From: Flavobacterium sp. MC2016-06 | GTDB lineage: Bacteria; Bacteroidota; Bacteroidia; Flavobacteriales; Flavobacteriaceae | Direction: 5' to 3' | Length of the DNA: 64,000 nucleotides | Assembly: GCF_009711165.2 (NCBI RefSeq) | Contig: NZ_WMID02000021.1 | Location: 1-64,000, forward strand | Shown: positions 43,853 to 52,860 of the stretch, one piece after another | Layout: the number at the start of each line of letters is the position of its first letter | Position numbering within the stretch: the stretch's first letter is position 1 | Position numbers and translations under genes: made by a program | Notes under the pieces: model-generated | What the model saw: only the letters and a program-made list of their open reading frames with translations | The model's database searches: none | Told to the model about the DNA's origin: nothing

Positions 43853-44851
43853 ATGAATACAATCACAGCCGCAATTACCGCTGTTGGAGGCTATGTTCCA
43901 GACTTTGTGCTTTCGAACAAAGTTTTAGAAACAATGGTCGAGACTAACGACGAATGGATTACCACTCGTACCGGAATTAAAGAAAGAAGAATTTTAAAAG
44001 ATGCTGATAAAGGAACATCTTATCTTGCGATAAAAGCTGCGCAAGATTTAATAGCAAAAGCTAATATTGATCCTTTAGAGATTGATATGGTAATAATGGC
44101 AACAGCTACACCAGATATGATGGTGGCAGCTACTGGAGTTTATGTTGCTACAGAAATTGGAGCTGTAAATGCATTCGCATACGATTTGCAGGCTGCATGC
44201 TCAAGTTTCTTGTACGGAATGTCAACTGCCGCTGCTTATGTGCAGTCTGGCCGTTATAAAAAAGTATTATTAATTGGTGCAGATAAAATGTCATCAATTG
44301 TAGATTATACAGATAGAGCAACTTGTATTATTTTTGGAGATGGAGCGGGTGCCGTTTTATTCGAACCAAATTATGAAGGCTTAGGCTTACAAGATGAGTA
44401 TTTACGCAGCGATGGCGTAGGACGCGATTTTCTTAAAATTCCTGCTGGAGGTTCTCTAATCCCTGCTTCTGAAGAGACCATAAAAAACAGACAGCACAAT
44501 ATTATGCAAGACGGTAAAACAGTATTTAAATATGCTGTTACTAATATGGCCGATGCAAGTGAATTGATTTTACAAAGAAATAATTTAACTAAAGAAGATG
44601 TAAGCTGGTTAGTGCCACATCAAGCAAATAAGCGTATTATTGATGCTACTGCTGGAAGACTAGAACTTGACGAATCTAAAGTATTAGTAAATATCGAAAG
44701 ATATGGTAATACTACTTCAGGGACTTTACCATTAGTATTAGCAGATTTTGAACACTTACTTAAAAAAGGAGATAATGTTATTTTTGCCGCTTTTGGTGGT
44801 GGATTCACTTGGGGATCTATTTACTTGAAATGGGCTTACGATAAGAAATAA
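43853..44851 (+). CDS. fabH: Beta-ketoacyl-ACP synthase III
   Basis: A 332-residue enzyme that starts fatty acid synthesis by condensing acyl-CoA with malonyl-ACP. Catalytic Cys116 is in DLQAACSSFLYG, His in WLVPHQANKR and Asn in YGNTTSGT. Length is typical. It lies 172 bp after rpmF, then 23 bp before accB. Confidence 0.95.
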   Translation: MNTITAAITAVGGYVPDFVLSNKVLETMVETNDEWITTRTGIKERRILKDADKGTSYLAIKAAQDLIAKANIDPLEIDMVIMATATPDMMVAATGVYVATEIGAVNAFAYDLQAACSSFLYGMSTAAAYVQSGRYKKVLLIGADKMSSIVDYTDRATCIIFGDGAGAVLFEPNYEGLGLQDEYLRSDGVGRDFLKIPAGGSLIPASEETIKNRQHNIMQDGKTVFKYAVTNMADASELILQRNNLTKEDVSWLVPHQANKRIIDATAGRLELDESKVLVNIERYGNTTSGTLPLVLADFEHLLKKGDNVIFAAFGGGFTWGSIYLKWAYDKK

Positions 44852-44874
44852 ATTAAAACTAAAAACGAATCATT

Positions 44875-45363
44875 ATGGATTTAAAAGAAATTCAAAACCT
44901 AATCAAATTTGTTGCAAATTCGGGAGTTGCAGAAGTTAAGTTGGAAATGGATGATGTAAAAATCACTATTAGAACAACTTTGGAAACAAATGTAACAGAA
45001 GCTACTTACGTACAGCAATTACCTGCTCAGGCGGCATTGCCACAAGCAGTTGTTCCTCAACAGACAGCGCCAGTTGTTGTTAATGTTAACTCAGAAGCAC
45101 CAGCTGCAGCAGAAGATTCTAAATTCATTACTATAAAATCTCCAATCATTGGAACTTTTTATAGAAAACCATCACCAGACAAACCTGTTTTTACTGAAGT
45201 AGGAAGTACTATTGCAAAAGGTGATGTTCTTTGTGTAATTGAAGCAATGAAATTATTCAACGAAATCGAATCGGAAGTTTCAGGTAAAATTGTGAAAATT
45301 CTTGTTGATGATATGTCTCCAGTAGAATTTGACCAACCTTTATTCTTAGTTGATCCATCATAA
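44875..45363 (+). CDS. accB: Acetyl-CoA carboxylase biotin carboxyl carrier protein
   Basis: A 162-residue carrier. An N-terminal helix region is followed by an Ala/Pro/Val-rich flexible linker (about 45-80) and the biotinyl domain, with biotin Lys126 in VIEAMKLFNEIE. Typical length and order before accC. Confidence 0.96.
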   Translation: MDLKEIQNLIKFVANSGVAEVKLEMDDVKITIRTTLETNVTEATYVQQLPAQAALPQAVVPQQTAPVVVNVNSEAPAAAEDSKFITIKSPIIGTFYRKPSPDKPVFTEVGSTIAKGDVLCVIEAMKLFNEIESEVSGKIVKILVDDMSPVEFDQPLFLVDPS

Positions 45364-45473
45364 ATAAATTTAGATTTTAGATTTTAGATTTTAGAATGGT
45401 TCACAATAGAAATTTTGTTAATCATCTAAAATTATCTAATTATCGAATTGTCTAATTATCTAATTAAAATAAG
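45364..45473. repeat. AT-rich short tandem repeats between accB and accC
   Basis: Four units of TTTAGAT-like sequence (ATTTAGATTTTAGATTTTAG), then a second run of TCTAATTATC-type units. The run splits two genes usually co-transcribed; similar spacers are common in flavobacterial genomes. Confidence 0.75.
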
Positions 45474-46820
45474 ATGTTTAAAAAAATATTAATTGCGAAT
45501 AGAGGAGAAATTGCACTTCGTGTAATTCGTACATGTAAAGAAATGGGAATCAAAACTGTAGCAGTTTACTCTACAGCTGATGCAGAAAGTCTACATGTTA
45601 AATTTGCTGACGAAGCGGTTTGTATAGGACCTCCTCCAAGTAACTTATCGTATTTGAAAATGTCAAATATTATTGCTGCTGCAGAAATTACAAATGCAGA
45701 CGCAATACACCCAGGATACGGTTTTCTTTCTGAGAATGCTAAATTCTCAAAAATTTGTCAAGAGCACGGAATCAAATTTATTGGTGCTGCTCCTGAAATG
45801 ATTGATAAAATGGGAGATAAAGCTTCTGCTAAAGCTACAATGAAAGCTGCAGGAGTTCCATGTGTGCCAGGTTCAGACGGATTATTAGAGTCTTTTGAAC
45901 AAACACAAAAATTAGCCAAAGAATTTGGTTATCCAGTTATGCTTAAAGCAACTGCTGGTGGTGGTGGAAAAGGAATGCGTGCTGTTTGGAAAGAGGAAGA
46001 GCTTTTAAAAGCTTGGGAAAGCGCACGTCAGGAAGCTGCTGCTTCTTTTGGAAATGATGGAATGTACATGGAGAAACTTATTGAAGAACCACGTCATATC
46101 GAAATTCAAGTAGTAGGAGATTCTTATGGAAAAGCATGTCACCTTTCTGAAAGAGACTGTTCGGTACAACGTCGTCACCAAAAACTTACGGAAGAAACAC
46201 CTTCACCTTTCATGACCGACGAATTGCGTACAGCAATGGGAGCTGCAGCTGTAAAAGCAGCAGAATTCATTAAGTACGAAGGAGCTGGAACTGTAGAATT
46301 CTTGGTTGATAAACACAGAAATTTCTACTTCATGGAAATGAATACTCGTATTCAGGTAGAGCATCCAATTACAGAACAAGTTATTGATTATGATTTGATC
46401 CGTGAGCAGATTATGGTTGCAGCTGGAATTCCAATTTCAGGAAAAAACTACTTACCAGAATTACATGCTATAGAATGTCGTATTAATGCAGAAGATCCTT
46501 ATAACGATTTTCGTCCTTCACCAGGAAAAATTACTACGCTTCATATGCCAGGAGGACATGGAGTACGTTTAGATACTCACGTTTATTCAGGATATACAAT
46601 TCCACCAAATTACGATTCAATGATTGCTAAGTTAATTACAACTGCGCAGTCTCGTGAAGAAGCGATCAGCAAAATGCGCAGAGCTTTAGACGAGTTTGTT
46701 ATCGAAGGTGTAAAAACTACAATCCCTTTCCACAGACAATTAATGGATGATCCAAGATATATTGCAGGAGATTATACAACTGCATTTATGGATACTTTTA
46801 AAATGAAACCAATAGAATAA
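45474..46820 (+). CDS. accC: Acetyl-CoA carboxylase, biotin carboxylase subunit
   Basis: A 448-residue ATP-grasp enzyme that carboxylates biotin on AccB. The opening [18 protein letters not shown], the Gly-rich ATP loop [12 protein letters not shown], and the catalytic segment [14 protein letters not shown] are present. Length is standard. The last gene of the fatty acid unit. Confidence 0.96.
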   Translation: MFKKILIANRGEIALRVIRTCKEMGIKTVAVYSTADAESLHVKFADEAVCIGPPPSNLSYLKMSNIIAAAEITNADAIHPGYGFLSENAKFSKICQEHGIKFIGAAPEMIDKMGDKASAKATMKAAGVPCVPGSDGLLESFEQTQKLAKEFGYPVMLKATAGGGGKGMRAVWKEEELLKAWESARQEAAASFGNDGMYMEKLIEEPRHIEIQVVGDSYGKACHLSERDCSVQRRHQKLTEETPSPFMTDELRTAMGAAAVKAAEFIKYEGAGTVEFLVDKHRNFYFMEMNTRIQVEHPITEQVIDYDLIREQIMVAAGIPISGKNYLPELHAIECRINAEDPYNDFRPSPGKITTLHMPGGHGVRLDTHVYSGYTIPPNYDSMIAKLITTAQSREEAISKMRRALDEFVIEGVKTTIPFHRQLMDDPRYIAGDYTTAFMDTFKMKPIE

Positions 46821-46824
46821 TTAT

Positions 46825-46854
46825 AAAGGCTGTCAATTTTGGCAGCCTTTTTTG
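46825..46854 (+). terminator. Terminator after accC
   Basis: Stem AAAGGCTG / CAGCCTTT and a run of seven T. Confidence 0.85.
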
Positions 46855-46874
46855 TTTTACACCTATATAGTATT

Positions 46875-46907
46875 AAACCCGACACGTTTCTAAAACATGT
46901 CGGGTTT
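46875..46907. terminator. Second hairpin after accC
   Basis: Stem AAACCCGACACGT / ACATGTCGGGTTT with one G-T pair and no long T run. It may be a back-up terminator or an insulating hairpin ahead of the PepSY-like array. Confidence 0.5.
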
Positions 46908-46944
46908 GTTGGTCCTGATTATTTTGCAAGTAAACACTATTTGT

Positions 46945-46997
46945 GTATACTTTTTACACACCTTTTTTAATTTTACACACCTTTTACTTCTGTATAC
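46945..46997. promoter_or_regulatory. Candidate activator-binding region upstream of the PepSY-like array
   Basis: GTATAC at 46945-46950 and 46992-46997 flank two direct repeats of TTTTACACACCTTTT (46952-46966 and 46971-46985). Centred about 80 bp upstream of the candidate -24 element, this is where sigma-54 activators usually bind. Confidence 0.5.
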
Positions 46998-47050
46998 TAT
47001 TTAGTAAACTTCGGTTAAAACCTTTAAAAACAGGCCTTTCATAGGTTTTG

Positions 47051-47064
47051 GGTGCTTCTTTTGA
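47051..47064 (+). promoter_or_regulatory. Weak sigma-54-like promoter of the PepSY-like array
   Basis: GG at 47051-47052, ten bases, then GA at 47063-47064 within TTGA: one mismatch from the invariant GG-N10-GC. The start would be near 47076, about 55 bp before the first gene. No TAnnTTTG box was seen upstream of 47130. Confidence 0.35.
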
Positions 47065-47129
47065 TTTACGGCATAATAATTTCATTATCTAAAGTGTAAA
47101 CAACTATTAATAATTAAAATATATACATT

Positions 47130-47426
47130 ATGAAAAATCTATTTTTATCAGCCGCAATTGTTTTAGGAAGTTTAACTTCATTCGCTTCAACTTCTCCAGT
47201 TACCAATACTGTAGTAAAAGTTATTTCTATTGAAGATGAATACACAGAAATTAAATTAGAAGAATTACCAGCTCCTATTGCAGAAGCTTTGAAAAAAGCA
47301 TATCCAGAAGCAGTAATTACTAAAGCATATAAAAACGAAAAAGCAGAATACAAATTAGATGTCACAGTAGGTGACAAAGTAGGAAACCTTTTTGCTAACG
47401 CAGACGGAACTTGGATCAAAAAATAA
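47130..47426 (+). CDS. PepSY-like periplasmic protein, array copy 1
   Basis: A 98-residue protein: signal peptide (about residues 1-20, cut after FAS or STS), then a small domain with alternating strand-helix-strand of the PepSY-like (BLIP-fold, PF11396-type) family. The shared core is DEYTEI, a helix LPAPIAEALKKAYPEAV, then KAYKNEKAEYKLDVTVGDK and a C-terminal strand ending ADGTWIKK. First of five tandem paralogues; copies 1 and 2 are the most alike. It is preceded by a 270-bp region with candidate regulator sites. Confidence 0.85.
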   Translation: MKNLFLSAAIVLGSLTSFASTSPVTNTVVKVISIEDEYTEIKLEELPAPIAEALKKAYPEAVITKAYKNEKAEYKLDVTVGDKVGNLFANADGTWIKK

Positions 47427-47499
47427 TCAAATTAGATTATTGTGAAAATCCAGATTAAGAATACTAAAATTAAGTTAACAATATTAAAATATCATTATC

Positions 47500-47796
47500 A
47501 TGAAAAATTTATTTTTATCAGCCGCAATCGTTTTGGGAGGTTTAACATCATTTGCTTCAACTTCTCCAATTTCAACTACAATTGTAAAAACAGTTTCAAT
47601 TCAAGACGAATACACTGAAATTAAATTAGAAGAAGTGCCTGCAGCAATTACAGATGCTCTTAAAAAAGCGTATCCAGATGCAGTTCTTTCTAAAGCATAC
47701 AAAAATACAAAATCAGAGTACAAACTTGATGTTACTGTAGGTGACAAAGTAGGAAGCATCTATGCAAATGCAGATGGTTCTTGGATTAAAAAATAA
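47500..47796 (+). CDS. PepSY-like periplasmic protein, array copy 2
   Basis: A 98-residue paralogue of copy 1, with the same signal peptide (MKNLFLSAAIVLGGLTSFA) and a helix reading VPAAITDALKKAYPDAV. It is about 80% identical to copy 1, so the duplication is recent. 73 bp separate the two. It ends ANADGSWIKK. Confidence 0.85.
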   Translation: MKNLFLSAAIVLGGLTSFASTSPISTTIVKTVSIQDEYTEIKLEEVPAAITDALKKAYPDAVLSKAYKNTKSEYKLDVTVGDKVGSIYANADGSWIKK

Positions 47797-47824
47797 GGAA
47801 AACTAACCCTTAAAAACTATTATT

Positions 47825-48115
47825 ATGAAAAAGTTAATCTTATCGGCGGTCATTGTTCTAGGAACATTGTCGATGCAGGCAGGAAATGTTGTTGTAAATA
47901 GTACAGCGGTTCAATTAGTAAATATTCAAGACGAATATAAAGAAGTTGATGCAGTTCCTGCAGCAATTAAAACAGCTCTTGATAACGCTTATCCAGGTGT
48001 GAAATTAGAAAAAGCATGGGTAAATGAGAAAAAAGAGTACAAAATTGAGATAACTGTTAGAGGTGAAAAATCAACTGTCTATACAGATCTTGCAGGTAAC
48101 ATTCTTAAAAAATAA
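47825..48115 (+). CDS. PepSY-like periplasmic protein, array copy 3
   Basis: A 96-residue paralogue with a signal peptide ending near MQAG and the core DEYKEV, VPAAIKTALDNAYPGVK, AWVNEKKEYKIEITV. It has lost two residues between the DEY strand and the helix, and its strand has VRGEKSTVYTD instead of GDKVGNLF. 28 bp after copy 2. Confidence 0.85.
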   Translation: MKKLILSAVIVLGTLSMQAGNVVVNSTAVQLVNIQDEYKEVDAVPAAIKTALDNAYPGVKLEKAWVNEKKEYKIEITVRGEKSTVYTDLAGNILKK

Positions 48116-48132
48116 TTTAAACCCCATATATT

Positions 48133-48429
48133 ATGAAAAAGCTAATCTTATCAGCAGCAATTGTTTTAGGAGGTTTGTCTGTTCAGGCAGCAATTCCAGC
48201 ACAAACAATTTCAATCACTCAATCAGTTTCAATTCAAGATGAATTTACCGAAGTAAGTGCAGATGCCGTACCAGCAGCTGTAAAGTCAACAATTGAAAAA
48301 TCTTTTCCGAATACAAAATTGGAGAAAGCATATAAAAATGCTAAAAATGAGTACAAGTTAGAGATTTCAAGCGGCGACAAAAAGTATGTAGTTTTTACAG
48401 ACGCTTCTGGAAATATCATTAAAAAATAA
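48133..48429 (+). CDS. PepSY-like periplasmic protein, array copy 4
   Basis: A 98-residue paralogue with the signal peptide ending VQAAIPA and the core DEFTEV, VPAAVKSTIEKSFPNTK, AYKNAKNEYKLEISSGDKK. It is closer to copies 3 and 5 than to 1 and 2. 17 bp after copy 3, so co-translated. Confidence 0.85.
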   Translation: MKKLILSAAIVLGGLSVQAAIPAQTISITQSVSIQDEFTEVSADAVPAAVKSTIEKSFPNTKLEKAYKNAKNEYKLEISSGDKKYVVFTDASGNIIKK

Positions 48430-48447
48430 TTTTTAAAAATCAGCATT

Positions 48448-48744
48448 ATGAAAAAGTTAATCTTATCTACGGCAATCGTTTTGGGAAGTTTGTCTATTTA
48501 CGCAAGTACAGTGACAACTCCTGAAAAGACAAAAGTTACTGTTTCTGTACAATCAGAATATACAGAAGTTACTGCTGATGCTGTTCCTGCAGCTGTAAAA
48601 ACAGCTTTGCAAACCGCTTATCCAGGCGCAAAACTTGACAAGGCTTGGGTAAACGAGAAAAAAGAGTACAAATTAGAAATATCGGTTGGGGATCAAAAGG
48701 CTACTGTTTACTCAGATGTCAATGGCAACTGGTTGAAGATATAA
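48448..48744 (+). CDS. PepSY-like periplasmic protein, array copy 5
   Basis: A 98-residue paralogue with the core SEYTEV, VPAAVKTALQTAYPGAK, AWVNEKKEYKLEISVGDQK, ending DVNGNWLKI. The last member before the terminator. The helix and AWVNEKKEYK are nearly those of copy 3, and the strand is that of copy 4, suggesting recombination within the array. Confidence 0.85.
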   Translation: MKKLILSTAIVLGSLSIYASTVTTPEKTKVTVSVQSEYTEVTADAVPAAVKTALQTAYPGAKLDKAWVNEKKEYKLEISVGDQKATVYSDVNGNWLKI

Positions 48745-48775
48745 TTAGGTGAATTTAGATTTATGTTTTTGGTGA

Positions 48776-48810
48776 AAAAGAGATTGCTTATAGCAATCTC
48801 TTTTTTTTTG
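48776..48810 (+). terminator. Terminator after the PepSY-like array
   Basis: Stem AGAGATTGCT / AGCAATCTCT, loop TA-rich, run of nine T. Confidence 0.9.
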
Positions 48811-48872
48811 CATAATTTTATGAAAAGACAATTTTATTAGTATTATTTTAGCAAAAAAGTCCCTAAAAGCAA

Positions 48873-50240
48873 ATGCCAAAGATATTACTGATAGAAGATG
48901 ATATTTCGTTTTGTAAATTATTAGAAAAATTTCTAGTAAAGAAAGCATACGAGGTAACCATTGCTTTCTCCGCAGCCGAAGCAAGATTAGCAATCAAAAA
49001 AGAATCGTTTGATTTGATTTTGACAGATCTTCGCTTGCCTGATTCTGATGGTATTGGACTAATGTCTGAATTTAAAAATTCTTATCCAGAAATTCCTGTT
49101 ATACTTATGACAGGTTACTCTGATGTAAATACAGCTGTTAAAGCTATTAAAAATGGTGCTGCAGATTATATATCAAAACCATTTAATCCAGACGAAGTTT
49201 TATTGGTAATTACCAATGCGCTTCAGACTTCAAACGAAGAAGAAGAAGAAGAAGAAGAAGAAACTCCGAAAAAAGAAAAGAAATCAAATAAAAAACAAGC
49301 CGCTGTAGAAAATGAGTTTGTAAAAGGGATTTCTGTTGCTTCAAAAAAATTACTAGATCATATTCACTTGGTCAGTCCAACAGATATGTCGGTTTTAATA
49401 ATTGGTGAAAGCGGAACAGGAAAAGAAATTATTGCCAAAAGCATTCATCAGCAAAGCAATAGAAAAAACAATAATTTTATTGCTGTTGATTGCGGAGCGA
49501 TTCCAAAAGAATTGGCAGCAAGTGAATTCTTCGGACACTTAAAAGGATCTTTTACCGGAGCGATCAGCGATAAAATGGGTTATTTTGAAGCAGCTAACGG
49601 TGGAACTCTTTTCTTAGATGAAATAGGAAATCTCTCTTATGAAAATCAAATACAATTATTGCGTGCACTTCAAGAGCGAAAAATAAAACCCGTTGGAAGC
49701 AATAAAGAAATAAACGTCGATATAAGGATTATTACTGCAACAAATGAAGATTTACGCGAGGCAGTAAAAAACGGCGATTTTAGAGAAGATTTGTACCATA
49801 GAATCAACGAATTCTCTATTGAGTCGCCATCATTAAAAGATCGTGACGAAGATTTAATGGTTTTTGCCGATTATTTCCTTGAAAAAGCCAATCAGCAATT
49901 AAATAAAGATATTATCGGGTTTTCACCAGAAGTGGTTTCAATTTTTCAAAATTACAATTGGCCGGGAAATTTACGCGAATTGCAAAACTGTGTTAAACGT
50001 GCAACGCTTTTATCACAGGGAGATTATATACAAAGTGATGTCCTGCCAACAGAGTTTTTTCAGATTCAAAAGCAGTCTAATTCAAATTCAAGCAGCATTT
50101 TTTCATTGTCAGAAAACGAAAAAGAAGCTATTATTCATGCCTTATCAAAAGCACAGAACAATAAATCGGAAGCTGCCAAACTGCTTAAAATTACCAGAAA
50201 AACACTTTATAATAAATTAAAGCAATACAATATAGATTAA
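48873..50240 (+). CDS. NtrC-type sigma-54-dependent response regulator
   Basis: A 455-residue regulator: receiver domain (residues 1-115) with phospho-acceptor Asp52 in DLILTDLRLPD; a linker with ten Glu in a row at about 122-130; AAA+ domain (about 150-385) with Walker A GESGTGKE (178-185), the sigma-54 contact loop GSFTGA (225-230) and Walker B TLFLDE; and a Fis-type helix-turn-helix at the end (SEAAKLLKITRKTLYNKLK). It activates sigma-54 promoters when phosphorylated. The likely kinase is the convergent neighbour, and the nearby PepSY-like array is a plausible target. Confidence 0.93.
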   Translation: MPKILLIEDDISFCKLLEKFLVKKAYEVTIAFSAAEARLAIKKESFDLILTDLRLPDSDGIGLMSEFKNSYPEIPVILMTGYSDVNTAVKAIKNGAADYISKPFNPDEVLLVITNALQTSNEEEEEEEEETPKKEKKSNKKQAAVENEFVKGISVASKKLLDHIHLVSPTDMSVLIIGESGTGKEIIAKSIHQQSNRKNNNFIAVDCGAIPKELAASEFFGHLKGSFTGAISDKMGYFEAANGGTLFLDEIGNLSYENQIQLLRALQERKIKPVGSNKEINVDIRIITATNEDLREAVKNGDFREDLYHRINEFSIESPSLKDRDEDLMVFADYFLEKANQQLNKDIIGFSPEVVSIFQNYNWPGNLRELQNCVKRATLLSQGDYIQSDVLPTEFFQIQKQSNSNSSSIFSLSENEKEAIIHALSKAQNNKSEAAKLLKITRKTLYNKLKQYNID

Positions 50241-52678
50241 ATTAATTCCTGATTTAAGGCTGAAAAAAGCACATCGGTTCTGGTTTTTAAATCTTTAAAA
50301 ATGCTTTTCATTTCGGCAGTTTCAAATTCATGTTTCTCTATTTTCTTTAAAATAGCAGCAATTTCGTGTGCCTGAATTTGTTTAAACATTGGTGCAATTC
50401 GATGTGCAATAGATTTAATTTCTTCTGTATTTTCTTCGAGAATAGCTGTTTCTAAAAAGTCCAGATTTTCTATACTGCTTTCTATAAAAGATTTTAAAAC
50501 TTCATTCAAAGCATTAACATCATTTCCTAAAAAACCATTTAAAGTTTCTAAGGAATACAATTCTGAAGAATAGTTTTCTTCATTCTCTTTAATTTCAATA
50601 TTCGGTAGTTCATCATTTCCTAAAATATGCTGAATCGTTTCTAATAGTATTTTTGGAGAATATGGTTTTTTTACCACGGTTGTAAAACCAGCTTCGGTAT
50701 AAACAGAAAAGTCTAAATCTGTACGTCCAGTTAAAGCAATTACAGGCTGTTTTTTGTAAATGTTGTTTGGAGTGTTTTTTAGTTTTTCTAAAAACATAAA
50801 GCCATCCATTTCGGGCATTTGAATGTCGGTAATCACAAAGTCGAAATTTGTATGCTGAATCACTTCTAGAGCTTTTACAGCACTGGTAAATGCCAATACC
50901 TGATGATTTTCTTGTTTTAAAACACCGCTAGTTAAATTTAAAAGATTGATATCGTCATCAACCACAATGAAAATTTGCTTTTTGGTGTTTTTGAGAATTG
51001 GTTTTTTTACTTCTTCAATAGCACTTTGACTATTATCAAAAAGTAACGGAAGCTGAATCTCAAAAGTACTTCCTTTTCCAAAAGTGCTTTCTAGATTTAA
51101 ATTACCACCCAAAATAGATATTATTTTCTGGCAGATTGATAAACCTAAACCAGTACCGCCGTATTTTTTTTCGATGTTTTCATTCGCCTGTGCAAATTCT
51201 TCAAAAACCAATTTCTGATTTCCTTTTTCAATTCCAATACCAGTATCTTCAATACTTACCACAAAAAACGTATCATCATTAGTTGTGTGAGCGCCAATTT
51301 TGATGTGTCCGTTTTCTGTAAATTTATAAGCATTTCCAATAATGTTAGTCAAAATCTGCTTCAATCGAAACGGATCGCCAACAATTCTGGTATTCAGTTT
51401 TTCATCAATATTAATAATAAGATCTATGTCTTTTTGTTTGTAAACGGTCTGAATATTTCGAGCAACATCCTCAATAACTTCAGGTAGTAAAAAAGGCACT
51501 TTCTCGATTGTAATTTTCCCAGCTTCAATTTTAGAAAAATCCAATAAATCCTGAACCAGCTGCGTAATATATTCAGAAGAATTTTTGATGTTCTTAATAA
51601 AATAAGACTGTTTGGTATTGACATCAGAATTTCCTAAAAGTTCAGAATAACCTACAATTGTACTTAAAGGCGTTTTTAAATCGTGGCTCACCGTCGAAAT
51701 TAGTTGTTCACGGCTTTTTAGTAAATTTCTAGTTTTAAAATTGGCGATTTCCAACTGTCTTTTATACAACTGCGATTTCGAATAATCGCTCACAATTAGA
51801 ATCGAGAAAAAGACCGTTAACAGTAAACCAATAATAGCCGAAGCCGTTACAATCTCGTTTACTTTTTTAAGCGATTTTTCTTTTAATGAATTGTTTTTTA
51901 TAGAATTAATGATAATCTCTCTTTCAATAATTCGAAGCACTTTTCTGAGCTGGTCAGAAATTGCAATTTCATTCTTCAATAACTTATTCTCTTCAAAATT
52001 CAGTGATTCTTTCTTTTTCTCCGCGCGTAATTTTACAGAGCTCAAAAGCTTTTTCGAATTCGCCAAAATAGAATCAGAAGCCTTTTTGCTCAACGTATTG
52101 GTGCTGTCGTCTGGAATATTCTGGTTGAGATAATCAACATATTTCTGCAGTACATTTCGCTGATAACTTCCCAGTTGATTAGGATTCTTGTTAAAATCCT
52201 GAAGTTCGAGTTTTCGGAGTTTAAACTCCATTTTCGTAATTTCATCAATTGCCGAATTTACAGAAACTTCATCATCAGCTTTATTTTTTATGGTTTTTAA
52301 TTGTCTGATGTTTTTTGTTTTTTCAGACAATAAATAAGTAACGCTGTCTAATAATGTTTTTTGATATTGAGTAGTAACAATTTGTTTTAAAGTATCAATT
52401 CTAGCACGCAGGGAATCAGTTTCGGTGATGTAACTTTTAAAATCATCTTCAGAATTGGTCTGAATGGTCTTTCTAGCCAAACTTTCTGTTTTATAAACAT
52501 TCGAAAATAATTTGCTGACTCTTAGAATTTTTGTTTTTTCAAAGGCAATTTTATCTTCCAATTTATTGTAAACCACATTTTCAGAATATAAAAACCACCC
52601 CACGGTTGCTACCAATGCAACTAAGGCAACATAACTGAAGAGGACTTTTATCGGCATGTAACTTTTTTTACTCTCCAT
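50237..52678 (-). CDS. Hybrid sensor histidine kinase with Hpt domain
   Basis: An 813-residue membrane kinase. Helix 1 (about residues 12-31), a long helical periplasmic domain (about 32-275, coiled-coil-like), helix 2 (about 277-297), HisKA with phospho-His332 in STVSHDLKTPLS, HATPase (NIIGNAYKF, DTGIGI and GGTGLGLSIC boxes), receiver with Asp in FVITDIQMPEMDG, and a C-terminal Hpt with His in SIAHRIAPM. It carries a whole internal phosphorelay that could feed the NtrC-type regulator, whose gene end it overlaps by 4 bp on the opposite strand. All catalytic boxes are intact. Confidence 0.93.
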   Translation of the reverse strand: MESKKSYMPIKVLFSYVALVALVATVGWFLYSENVVYNKLEDKIAFEKTKILRVSKLFSNVYKTESLARKTIQTNSEDDFKSYITETDSLRARIDTLKQIVTTQYQKTLLDSVTYLLSEKTKNIRQLKTIKNKADDEVSVNSAIDEITKMEFKLRKLELQDFNKNPNQLGSYQRNVLQKYVDYLNQNIPDDSTNTLSKKASDSILANSKKLLSSVKLRAEKKKESLNFEENKLLKNEIAISDQLRKVLRIIEREIIINSIKNNSLKEKSLKKVNEIVTASAIIGLLLTVFFSILIVSDYSKSQLYKRQLEIANFKTRNLLKSREQLISTVSHDLKTPLSTIVGYSELLGNSDVNTKQSYFIKNIKNSSEYITQLVQDLLDFSKIEAGKITIEKVPFLLPEVIEDVARNIQTVYKQKDIDLIINIDEKLNTRIVGDPFRLKQILTNIIGNAYKFTENGHIKIGAHTTNDDTFFVVSIEDTGIGIEKGNQKLVFEEFAQANENIEKKYGGTGLGLSICQKIISILGGNLNLESTFGKGSTFEIQLPLLFDNSQSAIEEVKKPILKNTKKQIFIVVDDDINLLNLTSGVLKQENHQVLAFTSAVKALEVIQHTNFDFVITDIQMPEMDGFMFLEKLKNTPNNIYKKQPVIALTGRTDLDFSVYTEAGFTTVVKKPYSPKILLETIQHILGNDELPNIEIKENEENYSSELYSLETLNGFLGNDVNALNEVLKSFIESSIENLDFLETAILEENTEEIKSIAHRIAPMFKQIQAHEIAAILKKIEKHEFETAEMKSIFKDLKTRTDVLFSALNQELI

Positions 52679-52802
52679 ATATTGTTATGCGGTGCTTTTG
52701 AAGTTTTTTAATATTTGAATCTACTGCAATTTATTTAAATTTTTCTGTTTAAAAAATACAAAACAGTCCCAATATTTTATATAATTATAAAGTTAGAGTA
52801 AA

Positions 52803-52838
52803 CAAAAAACCGCAGATTATATAAAATAAATCTGCGGT
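52803..52838 (-). terminator. Terminator after the S9 peptidase gene
   Basis: Stem ACCGCAGATT / AATCTGCGGT with a 10-nt loop; on the minus strand a run of six T follows. Confidence 0.85.
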
Positions 52839-52860
52839 CATTGTGTATAGTTTAGTTAAA

